Assembly (NCBI RefSeq): GCF_003259365.1
Contig: NZ_QLLY01000005.1
Location: 508,539 to 572,538 of the forward strand
Reading direction: 5' to 3'
Source: Streptomyces sp. PsTaAH-137
GTDB taxonomy: Bacteria; Actinomycetota; Actinomycetes; Streptomycetales; Streptomycetaceae
Length of the DNA: 64,000 nucleotides
Shown: piece after piece, positions 49,817-59,391 of the stretch
How positions within the stretch are numbered: position 1 is the stretch's first letter
Layout of the letters: every line of letters starts with the position of its first letter
Notes under the pieces: generated by a model
Told to the model about the DNA's origin: nothing
Seen by the model: only the letters and a program-made list of their open reading frames with translations
Database searches by the model: none
Translations under genes and position numbers: made by a program

Positions 49817-52705
49817 TCACCCCTCGTAGGCGTCCATAGGCGGGCAGGAACACACCAGGTTCCGGTCACCGAAGGCCTGGTCGATCCGCCGCACCGGCGG
49901 CCAGTACTTGTCAGCCGCCACAACCCCCGCCGGGAAAACCCCTTCCTCCCGGCTGTACGCGTGCTCCCACGACGCCCCAAGCATCCCGGCCGTATGCGGC
50001 GCATTCCGCAGGGGATTGTCATCCCCCGGCCACTCGCCGGAGGCGACCCGCTCGATCTCCCCCCGGATCGCGATCATGGCGTCGCAGAACCGGTCGAGTT
50101 CGATGAGGTCCTCGCTCTCGGTCGGCTCGATCATCAGCGTCCCGGCGACCGGGAACGACATGGTCGGCGCGTGGAACCCGTAGTCGATGAGCCGCTTGGC
50201 GATGTCGTCGACGCTGACCCCGGTGGCCTTGCTGACCGGCCGCAGATCGATGATGCACTCGTGCGCGACGAGCCCGCCGGGCCCGGTGTACAGCACCGGG
50301 AAGTGCGGTTCGAGCCGCTTGGCGATGTAGTTCGCCGACAGCACGGCCACCTGGGTGGCGCGCTTCAGACCCTCGCCGCCCATGAGCCGCACGTACGCCC
50401 AGGAGATCGGCAGGATCCCGGCGGAGCCCCACGGCGCGGCGGAGATCGGCCCGACCCCCGTCTCGGGACCGGCGCTCGGCTGCAGCGGGTGGTTCGGCAG
50501 GTACGGCGCGAGGTGCTCGCGCACACCGACCGGACCGACACCCGGGCCACCGCCACCGTGCGGGATGCAGAACGTCTTGTGCAGGTTCAGGTGCGAGACG
50601 TCGCCGCCGAAGTGCCCCGGCTTGGCGAGCCCGACGAGGGCGTTGAGGTTGGCGCCGTCCACGTACACCTGGCCGCCGGCGTCGTGCACGGCGGCACAGA
50701 TGTCGGCGACGTGCTCCTCGAAGACACCGTGCGTCGACGGGTACGTGATCATGAGCACGGCGAGCTGATCGGCGTAGCTCTCGATCTTGGCGCGCAGGTC
50801 CTCGACGTCGATCTCGCCGTCGTCGGCGGTCTTGACGACGACGACCTTCATGCCGGCCATGACGGCACTGGCCGCGTTGGTCCCGTGGGCCGAGGACGGG
50901 ATGAGGCAGACGGTCCGCTGCTCGTCGCCGTTGGCCCGGTGGTAGCCGCGTACGGCGAGCAGCCCGGCGAGTTCGCCCTGCGACCCGGCGTTCGGCTGGA
51001 GGGAGACCTTGTCGTAGCCGGTGACCTCGGCGAGCCGCTCCTCCAGCTCACGGATGAGCGTGAGGTAGCCCTGGGCCTGCTCGGCGGGCGCGAAGGGGTG
51101 CAGCTGGCCGAACTCGGGCCAGGTGACCGGCTCCATCTCCGTCGTCGCGTTCAGCTTCATCGTGCAGGAGCCGAGCGGGATCATGCCGCGGTCGAGCGCG
51201 TAGTCGCGGTCGGCGAGCCGGCGCAGGTAGCGCAGCATCGCGGTCTCGGAGCGGTACTGGTGGAAGACGGGGTGGGTCAGGTACGCGTCGCCGCGCAGCA
51301 GCGCGTCCGGCAGCGTGTCCTCGGTCGCGTCGTCCAGCGCCTGGATGTCGGCGCCCTCGACGCCGAAGGTCTCCCAGACGATGCCCAGCTGGGAGCGGGT
51401 GGTGGTCTCGTCGCAGGCGACCGAGACGTGGTCGGCGTCGACGAGCCGCAGGTTCACCCCGTTCTCCCGCGCGGCGCTCACCACGGCGGCGGCCCGGCCC
51501 GGCACCCGCACGGTGACGGTGTCGAAGTACGCCTGGTGCACGACCTCGACGCCGCCCGCGGTCAGACCGGCGGCCAGCAGGGTGGCGTAGCGGTGGGTGC
51601 GCCGGGCGATGGACTTCAGTCCGTCCGGCCCGTGGTAGACGGCGTACATACCGGCCATGACGGCGAGCAGTACCTGCGCGGTGCAGATGTTGCTGGTCGC
51701 CTTCTCCCGGCGGATGTGCTGCTCGCGCGTCTGGAGGGCGAGCCGGTACGCCTTGTTCCCGTCGGCGTCGACGGACACTCCGACGAGCCGCCCGGGCAGG
51801 GACCGCGCGAACTTCTCCCGTACGGCCATGTATCCGGCGTGCGGTCCGCCGAAGCCCATCGGCACACCGAACCGCTGCGTCGTGCCGACGGCGATGTCCG
51901 CGCCCAGCTCACCGGGCGAGGTCAGCAGCGTCAGAGCGAGCAGGTCGGCGGCGACGGTGACGATCGCGCCCAGCTCGTGCGCCTGGTCGACGACGGGCTT
52001 GATGTCCCGAACGGCGCCGGAGGCACCCGGGTACTGCACGAGCACGCCCACGACACCGCGCTCGGCGACCTCGCTCGGGATCCCGTCGCTCAGGTCGGCG
52101 ACGACGATCTCCACCCCGGTCGGCTCGGCGCGGGTCTGGATGACGGCGACGGTCTGCGGCAGCGCGTCGGCGTCGACGACGTACACGCCGTTCTTGACCT
52201 TGCCGATGCGCCGCGACAGCGCCATGGCCTCGGCGGCGGCCGTGCCCTCGTCGAGCAGGGAGGCGCCGGAGGTCGGCAGGCCGGTCAGCTCGGCGACCAT
52301 GGTTTGGAAGTTGAGCAGTGCCTCCAGGCGGCCCTGCGAGATCTCCGGCTGGTACGGCGTGTAGGCCGTGTACCAGGAAGGATTCTCCATGACGTTGCGC
52401 AGGATGACGGGCGGCGTGAACGTCCCGTAGTAGCCCAGCCCGATCATGGATCCGAGGACCTGGTTGCGATCGGCGAGGGAGCGCAGCTCGGCGAGCACCT
52501 CGGCCTCGGTGCGGGCCGCGGGCAGCTCCAGCGCCTCGGCGCTCTTGATCACGTCCGGCACCGCGGCCGCCGTCAGCTCGTCGAGCGAGCCGTAGCCGAC
52601 CTGCGCGAGCATCTTGGCCTGGGCGGCGTCGTCGGGACCGATGTGACGCTGCTCGAAGGGGATTCCCTGCTCCAGCTGCGCGAGCGGAATGCGGTTGGCT
52701 GTCAT
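49817..52705 (-). CDS. gcvP: Glycine dehydrogenase (decarboxylating), GcvP
   Basis: The single-chain P-protein of the glycine cleavage system, 962 residues. It decarboxylates glycine and passes the aminomethyl group to lipoyl-GcvH. The PLP lysine is Lys710 in NLHKTF, followed by the Gly-rich loop [16 protein letters not shown]. The N-terminal RHIGPDD motif is standard. ATG 52705 has an upstream GAGG. The tandem glycine riboswitch lies directly before it. gcvT and gcvH are not in the window. Confidence 0.97.
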   Translation of the reverse strand: MTANRIPLAQLEQGIPFEQRHIGPDDAAQAKMLAQVGYGSLDELTAAAVPDVIKSAEALELPAARTEAEVLAELRSLADRNQVLGSMIGLGYYGTFTPPVILRNVMENPSWYTAYTPYQPEISQGRLEALLNFQTMVAELTGLPTSGASLLDEGTAAAEAMALSRRIGKVKNGVYVVDADALPQTVAVIQTRAEPTGVEIVVADLSDGIPSEVAERGVVGVLVQYPGASGAVRDIKPVVDQAHELGAIVTVAADLLALTLLTSPGELGADIAVGTTQRFGVPMGFGGPHAGYMAVREKFARSLPGRLVGVSVDADGNKAYRLALQTREQHIRREKATSNICTAQVLLAVMAGMYAVYHGPDGLKSIARRTHRYATLLAAGLTAGGVEVVHQAYFDTVTVRVPGRAAAVVSAARENGVNLRLVDADHVSVACDETTTRSQLGIVWETFGVEGADIQALDDATEDTLPDALLRGDAYLTHPVFHQYRSETAMLRYLRRLADRDYALDRGMIPLGSCTMKLNATTEMEPVTWPEFGQLHPFAPAEQAQGYLTLIRELEERLAEVTGYDKVSLQPNAGSQGELAGLLAVRGYHRANGDEQRTVCLIPSSAHGTNAASAVMAGMKVVVVKTADDGEIDVEDLRAKIESYADQLAVLMITYPSTHGVFEEHVADICAAVHDAGGQVYVDGANLNALVGLAKPGHFGGDVSHLNLHKTFCIPHGGGGPGVGPVGVREHLAPYLPNHPLQPSAGPETGVGPISAAPWGSAGILPISWAYVRLMGGEGLKRATQVAVLSANYIAKRLEPHFPVLYTGPGGLVAHECIIDLRPVSKATGVSVDDIAKRLIDYGFHAPTMSFPVAGTLMIEPTESEDLIELDRFCDAMIAIRGEIERVASGEWPGDDNPLRNAPHTAGMLGASWEHAYSREEGVFPAGVVAADKYWPPVRRIDQAFGDRNLVCSCPPMDAYEG

Positions 52706-52764
52706 GGCGGAGGCCTCCTGGTCACTGCGACCTGCGAGGGGCACCACGGCGCTGGTGCCCGGAC

Positions 52765-52982
52765 GGCCTCCCCCTCTGTCATCTCAACCTGAGAGCTTCA
52801 CCGGCCGCCCCGCACGATCACGAGGGCACACCGGCTTTCACCGTCGGTGAGGGCGGGAACGTGCACCCCGCCCTGCTTTCCAGAGTGACCTCGTCCGTGC
52901 GGTACGGGGGCCTGAGAGATTCCGGGGAGGATTTGCTCCTTCGGCGCCCTCCGACGACAGTCGGAGGACTCTCCCGCACGGG
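52765..52982 (-). ncRNA. Tandem glycine riboswitch
   Basis: On the minus strand the leader has two glycine aptamers. The first opens CGGGAGAGTCCTCC and closes around AATCTCTCAGGCCCC; the second has CCCGCCCTCACCG and ends GAAGCTCTCAGGTTGAGA. GCGCCGAAGGAGCAAATCC is the aptamer-1 core. High glycine should turn on gcvP, as in other bacteria. The region also holds the promoter side towards the PRC gene. Confidence 0.92.
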
Positions 52983-53097
52983 GTCAGCAGCCGCTTGCCA
53001 GCCTACCAGCGGCGACTTGAGCCCCTCTCGAGTGGCCGCCTCCCCCAATGTGCTCTTTCGTAGTGCTTACAGACGAGTTGCGACAGCTGGAGGGCCC

Positions 53098-53475
53098 GTG
53101 CAGACCGACATCGATCCGCGCAACCTGATCGGCCGCAAGGCGCTCGACCGCAACGGGACGAAGATCGGCACCATCGACGAGGTCTACCTCGACGACGCCA
53201 CGGGCGTTCCGGAGTGGGCGGCCATACGGACCGGCCTGTTCAGCCGGGACGCCTTCGTCCCCCTGGAGCCGAGCGAACTGGTGGACGGCACCCTGCACGT
53301 CCCCTTCGAACGCTCCCTGATCAAGGACGCCCCCGACTTCGGCGTGGGCCGCCACCTCTCCCCCGAACAGGAACTCCAGCTCTACCACCACTACGGCCTG
53401 GACATCACGGCCCCGGACACCCAGGACATGACGTTCGGCCACATCGCCGGCACCCCGGACCCAGAAGCCCCGTAA
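53098..53475 (+). CDS. PRC-barrel domain protein
   Basis: A 125-residue protein. The PRC barrel is LIGRKALDRNGTKIGTIDEV, YLDDATGVPEWAAIRTGLF and FVPLEPSELVDGTLHVPFE. A C-terminal helix LSPEQELQLYHHYGLDI follows. These proteins bind RNA or act as stress/photosystem accessories; the role here is unknown. GTG 53098 has GGAGG upstream. Its TAA begins a dispersed repeat. Confidence 0.85.
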   Translation: MQTDIDPRNLIGRKALDRNGTKIGTIDEVYLDDATGVPEWAAIRTGLFSRDAFVPLEPSELVDGTLHVPFERSLIKDAPDFGVGRHLSPEQELQLYHHYGLDITAPDTQDMTFGHIAGTPDPEAP

Positions 53476-53536
53476 GGGTCGCGGGAAACCGCGCGAGAAG
53501 CCCCGTGAGGGGCGCGGGGAACTGCGCGACCAGCCA
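53474..53536. repeat. Paired dispersed repeat, locus 3 (direct pair)
   Basis: Copies at 53474 (AAGGGTCGCGGGAAACCGCG) and 53507 (GAGGGGCGCGGGGAACTGCG) are 33 bases apart. The first overlaps the stop of the PRC-barrel gene and ends CGAGAAGCCCC, as at 12251; the second ends CGACCAGCC, as at locus 2. It lies at the convergent PRC/dinB junction. Confidence 0.8.
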
Positions 53537-53563
53537 CAACGAACGCGCACCCGCCCCCACACC

Positions 53564-54958
53564 TCACCCGGCAGACGCCGATCGCACGCCCCCCTCGACA
53601 AGCGGCAACGGATCAGCGGCCTCCAGCAACGGATCATCGACAGAGAACGTCCGCACGCGTCCCGGCTCAACGGAGTAGGGCGTCTCGAACCGCACGGTGA
53701 CCCGCCCGAGCCCACTCCCCTGCACCCACCCGGCCCCGAACTCGGTATGCCGCACATCGTGCCCCGCCATCCACCGCCGAGCGGCCGGCTCCTCAGGGAC
53801 GCCGTCCCCCACGGTCGCTTCGGCAACCGCCACCTCCTCGACGGCCCCCGTAGCCCCTGCTGCCTCCTCCTCCGAGGCGGCAGCGGCGGCGGCCTGCGCG
53901 AACAGATCCTCCTGCGTGAAGTCGGCGAGCCCGGTGACCCCGACCCCGAGCAGCCGCACGCCCCCGGTGGTGTCCACCCCCTCGAGCAGCCGCGCGGCAG
54001 CCTCCCGCACCACCCCCGGGTCGTCGGTCGGCCCGCGCAACGTCTCGGACCGCGTCAAGGTCGAGAAGTCGTACCTGCGCACCTTCAGCACCACGGTCCG
54101 CCCCGACCTCCCGGCACCCCGCAGCCGCTCCACACACCGGTCGGCGAGCCGCTGCACCTCCATGCGCACCCGCACCCGGTCATGGATGTCGACGTCGTAC
54201 GTGTCCTCGACGGAGACGGACTTGGAGTCCCGCTCCGCGACGACCGGCCGCTCGTCCCGCGCGAGCGCCATCGCGTACAGATGGCTTCCGTGGGCCTTGC
54301 CCAGCATCCGTACGAGCTCGTCCTCGCCGGCTTCGGCGATCTCCTCGACGGTGTTGATCCCGGCCCGGCGCAGATGGTCCCCGGTGGCCGGTCCGACGCC
54401 CGGCAGGATCCGTACGGACTTCGGCCCGAGCAACTCCCGCTCGGTGCCCGGCGGTATCAGCAGCAGCCCGTCCGGCTTGGCCTCCTCGGAGGCGATCTTG
54501 GCGAGCATCTTGGAGACGGCGAGCCCCACGGATCCGCTCAGCCCGGTCACCCGTCGGATGTCACCGCGCAACTTCAGCCCCACGGCTTCCGCGGAACGGG
54601 CGTCCCAGGCCCTCTCACCGGCCTCCAGATCGACGAACGCCTCGTCGAGGCTCAGGGGCTCCACCAGCGGCGAAAGCTCCCGCAGAAGGGCCATCACCTG
54701 CTCGCTGATCTCCCGGTAGAGCCGGAACCGGGGCACGAGGTACGCGGCGTTCGGCGCGAGCCGCCGCGCCTGCCCCATCGGCATCGCCGAGTGCACCCCG
54801 AACCTGCGTGCTTCGTACGAGGCGGTGGCCACGACCCCGCGCGGCCCGAGCCCGCCCACGACGACCGCTTTCCCGCGCAGGCTGGGCTTCGCCGCCTGCT
54901 CCGCGGAGGCGTAGAAGGCATCCATGTCGAGATGCAGAATCGTCGGTGCGGTTCTCAC
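53564..54958 (-). CDS. dinB: DNA polymerase IV (Y family)
   Basis: A 464-residue translesion polymerase. Catalytic carboxylates appear in ILHLDMDAFYASAE and SLDEAFVDLE; the thumb motif ILPGVGPATGDHLRRAGI is an HhH. After the little-finger domain there is an Ala/Glu-rich linker and an extra C-terminal module (GHDVRHTEFGAGWVQGSGLG), seen in many actinobacterial copies, whose role is unclear. The start is GTG 54958 without a strong ribosome site. Confidence 0.93.
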   Translation of the reverse strand: MRTAPTILHLDMDAFYASAEQAAKPSLRGKAVVVGGLGPRGVVATASYEARRFGVHSAMPMGQARRLAPNAAYLVPRFRLYREISEQVMALLRELSPLVEPLSLDEAFVDLEAGERAWDARSAEAVGLKLRGDIRRVTGLSGSVGLAVSKMLAKIASEEAKPDGLLLIPPGTERELLGPKSVRILPGVGPATGDHLRRAGINTVEEIAEAGEDELVRMLGKAHGSHLYAMALARDERPVVAERDSKSVSVEDTYDVDIHDRVRVRMEVQRLADRCVERLRGAGRSGRTVVLKVRRYDFSTLTRSETLRGPTDDPGVVREAAARLLEGVDTTGGVRLLGVGVTGLADFTQEDLFAQAAAAAASEEEAAGATGAVEEVAVAEATVGDGVPEEPAARRWMAGHDVRHTEFGAGWVQGSGLGRVTVRFETPYSVEPGRVRTFSVDDPLLEAADPLPLVEGGVRSASAG

Positions 54959-55004
54959 ACCACCGATGCTGCCCTACGCCACTGACAACGCGGCCGCACG
55001 ACGG

Positions 55005-55625
55005 TCACACGGCCCGGTTGCGCCGCCTCGCCAGCTCGTCCGCGGGATTGGTCCTGACGATGGTCTCGCCGGTGTCCACCCGCTCCCCGTGCAGCTGGGA
55101 CAGCGCGCTCTCCACGTCCCGCCAGACGACCCCCACGGCGATGCCGAAGATCCCCTGCCCGCCCTGGAGCAGATCGTGGACCTCGTCCGGCGACGTGCAC
55201 TCGTACACGGTGGCGCCGTCGCTCATCAGGGTCATGCGCTCCAGGTCCCGGAAACCCCGCTCCCGCAGGTGCTGCACCGCGGTCCGGATGTTCTGCAGGG
55301 AGACCCCTGTGTCGAGGAACCGCTTCACGACCTTCAGGACGACGACGTCCCGGAAGCTGTAGAGCCGCTGGGTCCCCGACCCGTACGCGGGCCGCACACT
55401 GGGCTCGACCAGGCCGGTCCTGGCCCAGTAGTCGAGCTGCCGATAGGTGATTCCGGCCGCCGCACACGCGGTCGGTCCCCGGTATCCGATCTCCTCGGAA
55501 GCCGCGTCGCCGTCCGCCCCCACCGCCGCAGGCACTGCCTGCGGGCGCTGCGGAGTGTGATCGGCCGCGCTGCCGTGAAACGTGTACGGACCGCCCGTAG
55601 CCGTACCGTCGCCGCTGCTTCTCAC
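55005..55625 (-). CDS. MerR family transcriptional regulator
   Basis: A 206-residue regulator. The winged helix reads GYRGPTACAAAGITYRQLDY, then WARTGLVEPSVRPAYGSGTQ and RLYSFRDVVVLKVVKRFLD. A ~45-residue Gly/Ala/Pro-rich N-terminal tail precedes it. No Cys-rich sensor is seen. GTG 55625 has GAGGAGG upstream. It lies upstream of dinB and downstream of the nuclease gene; this MerR/nuclease/FtsR/FHA order is conserved in Streptomyces. Confidence 0.88.
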   Translation of the reverse strand: MRSSGDGTATGGPYTFHGSAADHTPQRPQAVPAAVGADGDAASEEIGYRGPTACAAAGITYRQLDYWARTGLVEPSVRPAYGSGTQRLYSFRDVVVLKVVKRFLDTGVSLQNIRTAVQHLRERGFRDLERMTLMSDGATVYECTSPDEVHDLLQGGQGIFGIAVGVVWRDVESALSQLHGERVDTGETIVRTNPADELARRRNRAV

Positions 55626-55772
55626 GCCGACCTCCTCTTATGACCTGCCTTCACGACGGTAGGCAGTCACTGGGGGTGCGTCAACGAACGCCACACTCGC
55701 CACGCCGAGTGATAATCACCCTAAGAGTGGTTTCCCGTACCCCACCGCGGGGAAAGGCTAGCCGAATGCGCC

Positions 55773-55800
55773 GAGGCGGCCGCCCTCGGGCGACCGCCTC
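55773..55800 (-). terminator. 13-bp hairpin downstream of nuclease gene
   Basis: GAGGCGGCCGCCC and GGGCGACCGCCTC form a stem with one mismatch and a 2-base loop, 31 bases past the nuclease stop on the minus strand. It should separate that transcript from the MerR gene. Confidence 0.65.
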
Positions 55801-55831
55801 TCTTCACGACCCGCGCGTCACTATCCGCCGG

Positions 55832-56305
55832 TCACTGACTGTTCGTCCCGAAATCTTCGGGCGAGATCTGGTCGAGGAACTCGCGGAACTTCTCCACTTC
55901 GTCCTCCTGCTCGTCCGGAATCGCGATCCCGGCGTCGTCGAGGACACCGTCACTGCCGAAGATCGGCGTTCCGGTGCGCAGGGCGAGGGCTATGGCGTCC
56001 GACGGGCGGGCACTGACCTCCACCCCGCTCGCGAACACCAGCTCCGCGTAGAAGACGCCTTCCCGCAGGTCCGTGATGCGTACTTCCGTGAGCTCCTGCC
56101 CGACCGCCTCCAGCACGTCCTTGAACAGGTCGTGCGTCAGAGGACGCGCGGGGGCCATGCCCTGCTGAGCGAAGGCGATGGCCGTCGCCTCCCCCGGTCC
56201 GATCCAGATGGGGAGGTAGCGGTCGCCTCCCACTTCACGCAGGAGCACGATCGGCTGGTTGGAGGGCATTTCGACCCGGACACCTACGACGTCGAGCTCG
56301 TTCAC
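55832..56305 (-). CDS. Bifunctional nuclease family protein (DUF151)
   Basis: A 157-residue protein. LDVVGVRVEMPSNQPIVLLR and LPIWIGPGEATAIA open the DUF151 fold, and ARPSDAIALALRTGTPIF is the conserved active region. Plant and archaeal members have DNase/RNase activity; the physiological role in bacteria is unclear. An acidic tail (DEQEDEVEKFREFLDQI) ends it. It lies 86 bases downstream of the FtsR-like gene. Confidence 0.9.
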   Translation of the reverse strand: MNELDVVGVRVEMPSNQPIVLLREVGGDRYLPIWIGPGEATAIAFAQQGMAPARPLTHDLFKDVLEAVGQELTEVRITDLREGVFYAELVFASGVEVSARPSDAIALALRTGTPIFGSDGVLDDAGIAIPDEQEDEVEKFREFLDQISPEDFGTNSQ

Positions 56306-56391
56306 ACAGCAACCCTAGGACGTGCCCGGCAGGTTTGGGTAGTCGGGCATGCGCCGCATGCCGGGCCGGCGGCGCTCACCCGCCCCTGCGA

Positions 56392-57123
56392 TCAGGGAAG
56401 ACGCACCCCGAGAGCGGTCTGCACAAGTGCCGCGTGCAGCTTCACCGTGAGCCCCGCGAGCTCCTTGGCGCGCGCCTGCGCGAGCGTCCTGGTCTGCGGG
56501 TTGCGGTGCACCTTCAACGGTGCGACGACGGAGTCCACCAGGCCCGCCTCGCGGTCCGCGGCGGCCCGCATGACCCGCAGGTGGCGCGGGCCGATGCCGA
56601 ACCGGCCCAGCTCGCCGACCAGCTCGGCGACCAGGACCGCCGAGGCGTCGTAGCCACCGTCGGGCAGCTGGGCGATGAGCCCGTAGGACTCCCACTCGTC
56701 GAGCTCCGCCTCGTCGATCCCGACAGCGGCGAGCAGCTCCTCCCGGCCGACGCGGGCGGCGGTCGGAACCTCGCTCTCCTCCGCGACCGCGTCACCGGGC
56801 CGCCCCGGCGCGGGCACGGGCAGGGACTCGCCCCGCTCCAGGGCGTCGAGCTGCTCCTTGATGACCTTCAGCGGCAGGTAGTGGTCCCGCTGCATCCGCA
56901 GGACGTGGGCGAGTCGCTCGACGTCCTCCGGGCTGAACTTGCGGTAGCCCGAGGGCGTCCGCTGCGGCTCGATGAGCCCCTCCGACTCCAGGAAACGGAT
57001 CTTGGAGATCGTGACTTCGGGAAACTCGTCGCGCAGCACGTTCAGTACGGTGCCGATGCTCATCAGCCGACTGTCCGCAGTGGCGGTGCCGCTGCCGGCA
57101 CCGCCCCTCGGTGTGTGAAGCAT
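56392..57123 (-). CDS. ftsR: FtsR-like MerR family regulator
   Basis: A 243-residue regulator. The MerR HTH reads ISKIRFLESEGLIEPQRTPS, then GYRKFSPEDVERLAHVLRMQ and RDHYLPLKVIKEQLDALE. A second helical segment (ELLAAVGIDEAELDEWESYG) lies in the C-terminal half. In Corynebacterium the gene next to the FHA protein OdhI is FtsR, an activator of ftsZ; order and domain layout match here. The Streptomyces role is not proven. It follows the FHA gene directly. Confidence 0.8.
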   Translation of the reverse strand: MLHTPRGGAGSGTATADSRLMSIGTVLNVLRDEFPEVTISKIRFLESEGLIEPQRTPSGYRKFSPEDVERLAHVLRMQRDHYLPLKVIKEQLDALERGESLPVPAPGRPGDAVAEESEVPTAARVGREELLAAVGIDEAELDEWESYGLIAQLPDGGYDASAVLVAELVGELGRFGIGPRHLRVMRAAADREAGLVDSVVAPLKVHRNPQTRTLAQARAKELAGLTVKLHAALVQTALGVRLP

Positions 57124-57150
57124 GGACCTTCCTGACGGTTCGCTGGTGGG

Positions 57151-57978
57151 TCAGATACCTCGCTGGGTCGCCGCGTAGAAAACCAGCCGGTACTTGCCGA
57201 TCTGCACCTCGTCGCCGTTGTTCAGCGTCACCGAGTCGATGCGCTCACGGTTCACGTACGTACCGTTGAGGCTGCCGACGTCGGCGACGGTGAACGAGCC
57301 GTCCTGGAGGCGACGGAACTCCACGTGGCGGCGCGACACGGTCACGTCGTCCAGGAAGATGTCGCTCTGCGGGTGACGGCCCGCCGTGGTCAGCTCGCCG
57401 TCGAGGAGGAAGCGGCTGCCCGAGTTCGGACCGCGCCGCACCACCAGGAGCGCCGAGCCCAGGGGCAGCGCGTCGACCGCGGCCTGCGCCTCGGGCGACA
57501 GGGTCGGAAGCTGCGTCTGACCGGTGGCCTCGGGGTCGTAGGACTCGAGACCGGAGATGGAGATCGTGGAGGTGGTCTCCGACGGCCCCTCGGCCGCAAT
57601 CCCGCCCCGCAGCGGCGCACCGCAGTTGGAGCAGAACCGGCTGTTCTCGCCGTTCCGGTTCCCGCACCTCTGACACACCAGAGCCGACATGGACGGATCC
57701 TCCTGCCGCGGCTGCCCCGCGGGGGCTTGGGACGCGTACGGGCCAGGGCCAAACCCTCCACCCGTACTTGAGGTTGACGGTTCCCCGAAACCTATGCGGC
57801 CGGAACCGGCAGGGTCAACAGCCGACGCGCCCTGTCCGCCCGAATTGTCACCGCCGACCTGGTCCCGGAACAGCGGGCGCTCGCCCACCTGCGTCTCCGG
57901 CACGTCTCCCTGGCGCGACGCACGGTGACGACCATCCTCACGTGCGCTCTTGCCGAACAACTTCGCAAACAACTTCAC
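57151..57978 (-). CDS. FHA-domain protein with zinc ribbon and ETTS phosphosite (GarA/OdhI-like)
   Basis: A 275-residue protein. A basic N-terminal stretch (VKLFAKLFGKSAREDG) and a Pro/Gly-rich linker lead to a zinc ribbon (Cys102, 105, 116, 119). Residues 134-137 are ETTS, the site that PknB/PknG kinases phosphorylate in GarA and OdhI. The FHA domain follows (TTAGRHPQSDIFLDDVTVSR; GSLNGTYVNRE). It probably inhibits 2-oxoglutarate metabolism until phosphorylated. GTG 57978 follows AAGGGG. Confidence 0.88.
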   Translation of the reverse strand: MKLFAKLFGKSAREDGRHRASRQGDVPETQVGERPLFRDQVGGDNSGGQGASAVDPAGSGRIGFGEPSTSSTGGGFGPGPYASQAPAGQPRQEDPSMSALVCQRCGNRNGENSRFCSNCGAPLRGGIAAEGPSETTSTISISGLESYDPEATGQTQLPTLSPEAQAAVDALPLGSALLVVRRGPNSGSRFLLDGELTTAGRHPQSDIFLDDVTVSRRHVEFRRLQDGSFTVADVGSLNGTYVNRERIDSVTLNNGDEVQIGKYRLVFYAATQRGI

Positions 57979-58177
57979 GGGCGATTCCCCTTGACCGAAA
58001 CAGACCCGCCCGTGGGGCAGGACGAACCCTGACTGCACACATCGGCGTACATCACGAACACGGACATCCTCACAACGTCCGTATCCGCCAAACAGTTTCC
58101 ACCACGCACCCCGCCTACGGTGCGCCGACCCCCCGCAACCTCATGCCCTCGCACTACATCCCCCATGCACATACGCC

Positions 58178-59062
58178 TCACTGGGAGGACGACCGAGCGT
58201 AATCAGGCTGTCGCGCCGCCCGCAAGGCGTCCACGACGATCTTCTCCGAACGGCTCACATCCACGGTGGCCTGCTCCTTCTCCAGCGTCTGCACCACACC
58301 TCCGGGGATGTTGAGGGCCGGTTCGAGGTCCTGCGGTTTGCCGATGACCTTGAAGGTGTACGGCTGAGTGATCTTGTGTCCATCGACGCTGACCCCCTTC
58401 CCTCCGGTTCCGTCCGTCAGGTACGTGTTCGCCACGACACGCACCCCGTTCACCTGGATCGCCTCGGCGCCGGCGGCCCGCAGCTCCTGGATCGCGTCGA
58501 GCAGCATGTCCGCCTCGACGGCGCTCTTCGGATCCCTGACGGTCATCGTGATCCCCGGGCCCTGCGCCGCCACGGTTCCCGCCAGAATGCCGAGTTGACG
58601 TTCCTTCTCGACCGTCTGCTTACGGGCCTCCTCGGCCTGGTCCGAACTGTTCTCCAGTTCGGTGCGCTGGTCCTCGAGACCTTGCTTCTCATCTTCCAGA
58701 CGCTGAGTCCGGTCATCGAGTTCATCGAGGATGCGCACGAGATCTTCCTGACGCGCACCGCGCAGCGCACTGTTGTCGCTGTTGGACCGCACCTGGATGG
58801 CGAGCCCGAGGCCCAGGACGAACAACAGCACGGCGACGGTGAGTTGAGCGCGTGACACGCGCGGCGGCCACAGTCCCTTCACCAGCCGCTGACGCCCGGT
58901 CAGCTGCGGTTCGCCCACCGGCTCCGGCCGGGCCTCGTCCGGCGCGGCCGCCCGCATCTCCGCCGGCAGCTCCTCGCGCAGCCGGTACGTGGGCTCGGCG
59001 CCCTCCGGAGCCTCACGGGGCTCGGGGTTCTGCGGAGTCTCGTCCGGATTCATCGGCCTCAC
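58178..59062 (-). CDS. DUF881 membrane protein
   Basis: A 294-residue bitopic protein. A cytosolic Glu/Pro-rich N-terminus (~70 residues), then a helix LTVAVLLFVLGLGLAIQV. A coiled coil follows (LDDRTQRLEDEKQGLEDQRT), then the DUF881 domain (GILAGTVAAQGPGITMTV; LLDAIQELRAAGAEAIQVNG). GTG 59062 overlaps the stop of the small basic gene by four bases; ATG 59053 is the alternative. It shares its family with the gene at 59388. It is probably envelope- or division-related. Confidence 0.85.
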   Translation of the reverse strand: MRPMNPDETPQNPEPREAPEGAEPTYRLREELPAEMRAAAPDEARPEPVGEPQLTGRQRLVKGLWPPRVSRAQLTVAVLLFVLGLGLAIQVRSNSDNSALRGARQEDLVRILDELDDRTQRLEDEKQGLEDQRTELENSSDQAEEARKQTVEKERQLGILAGTVAAQGPGITMTVRDPKSAVEADMLLDAIQELRAAGAEAIQVNGVRVVANTYLTDGTGGKGVSVDGHKITQPYTFKVIGKPQDLEPALNIPGGVVQTLEKEQATVDVSRSEKIVVDALRAARQPDYARSSSQ

Positions 59063-59391
59063 GCCCGGAACACGTGCCGCCGGATGGCGGCGGCGTTGGA
59101 GAAGATCCGGATGCCGAGCACCACCACGACACCGGTCGACAGCTGCGCGCCCACGCCCAACTTGTCGCCCAGGAAGACGATCAGCGCGGCCACGACGACG
59201 TTCGACAGGAACGACACGACGAACACCTTGTCGTCGAAGATCCCGTCCAGCATGGCGCGCAGCCCGCCGAACACCGCGTCGAGCGCCGCGACGACGGCGA
59301 TCGGAAGGTAAGGCTCCACCACCGCCGGAACCTCGGGACGGATGAACAACCCGACCACGACTCCGACGACGAGGCCCAGTACGGCGATCAC
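59059..59391 (-). CDS. sbp: Small basic family membrane protein (DUF1290)
   Basis: A 110-residue polytopic protein with three to four helices, opening IAVLGLVVGVVVGLFIRPEV and ending GIRIFSNAAAIRRHVFRA. The family lies next to divIVA/ftsZ or DUF881 genes in Gram-positives and is tied to division, without a known mechanism. It overlaps both DUF881 neighbours by four bases, so all three are translated together. Confidence 0.9.
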   Translation of the reverse strand: MIAVLGLVVGVVVGLFIRPEVPAVVEPYLPIAVVAALDAVFGGLRAMLDGIFDDKVFVVSFLSNVVVAALIVFLGDKLGVGAQLSTGVVVVLGIRIFSNAAAIRRHVFRA

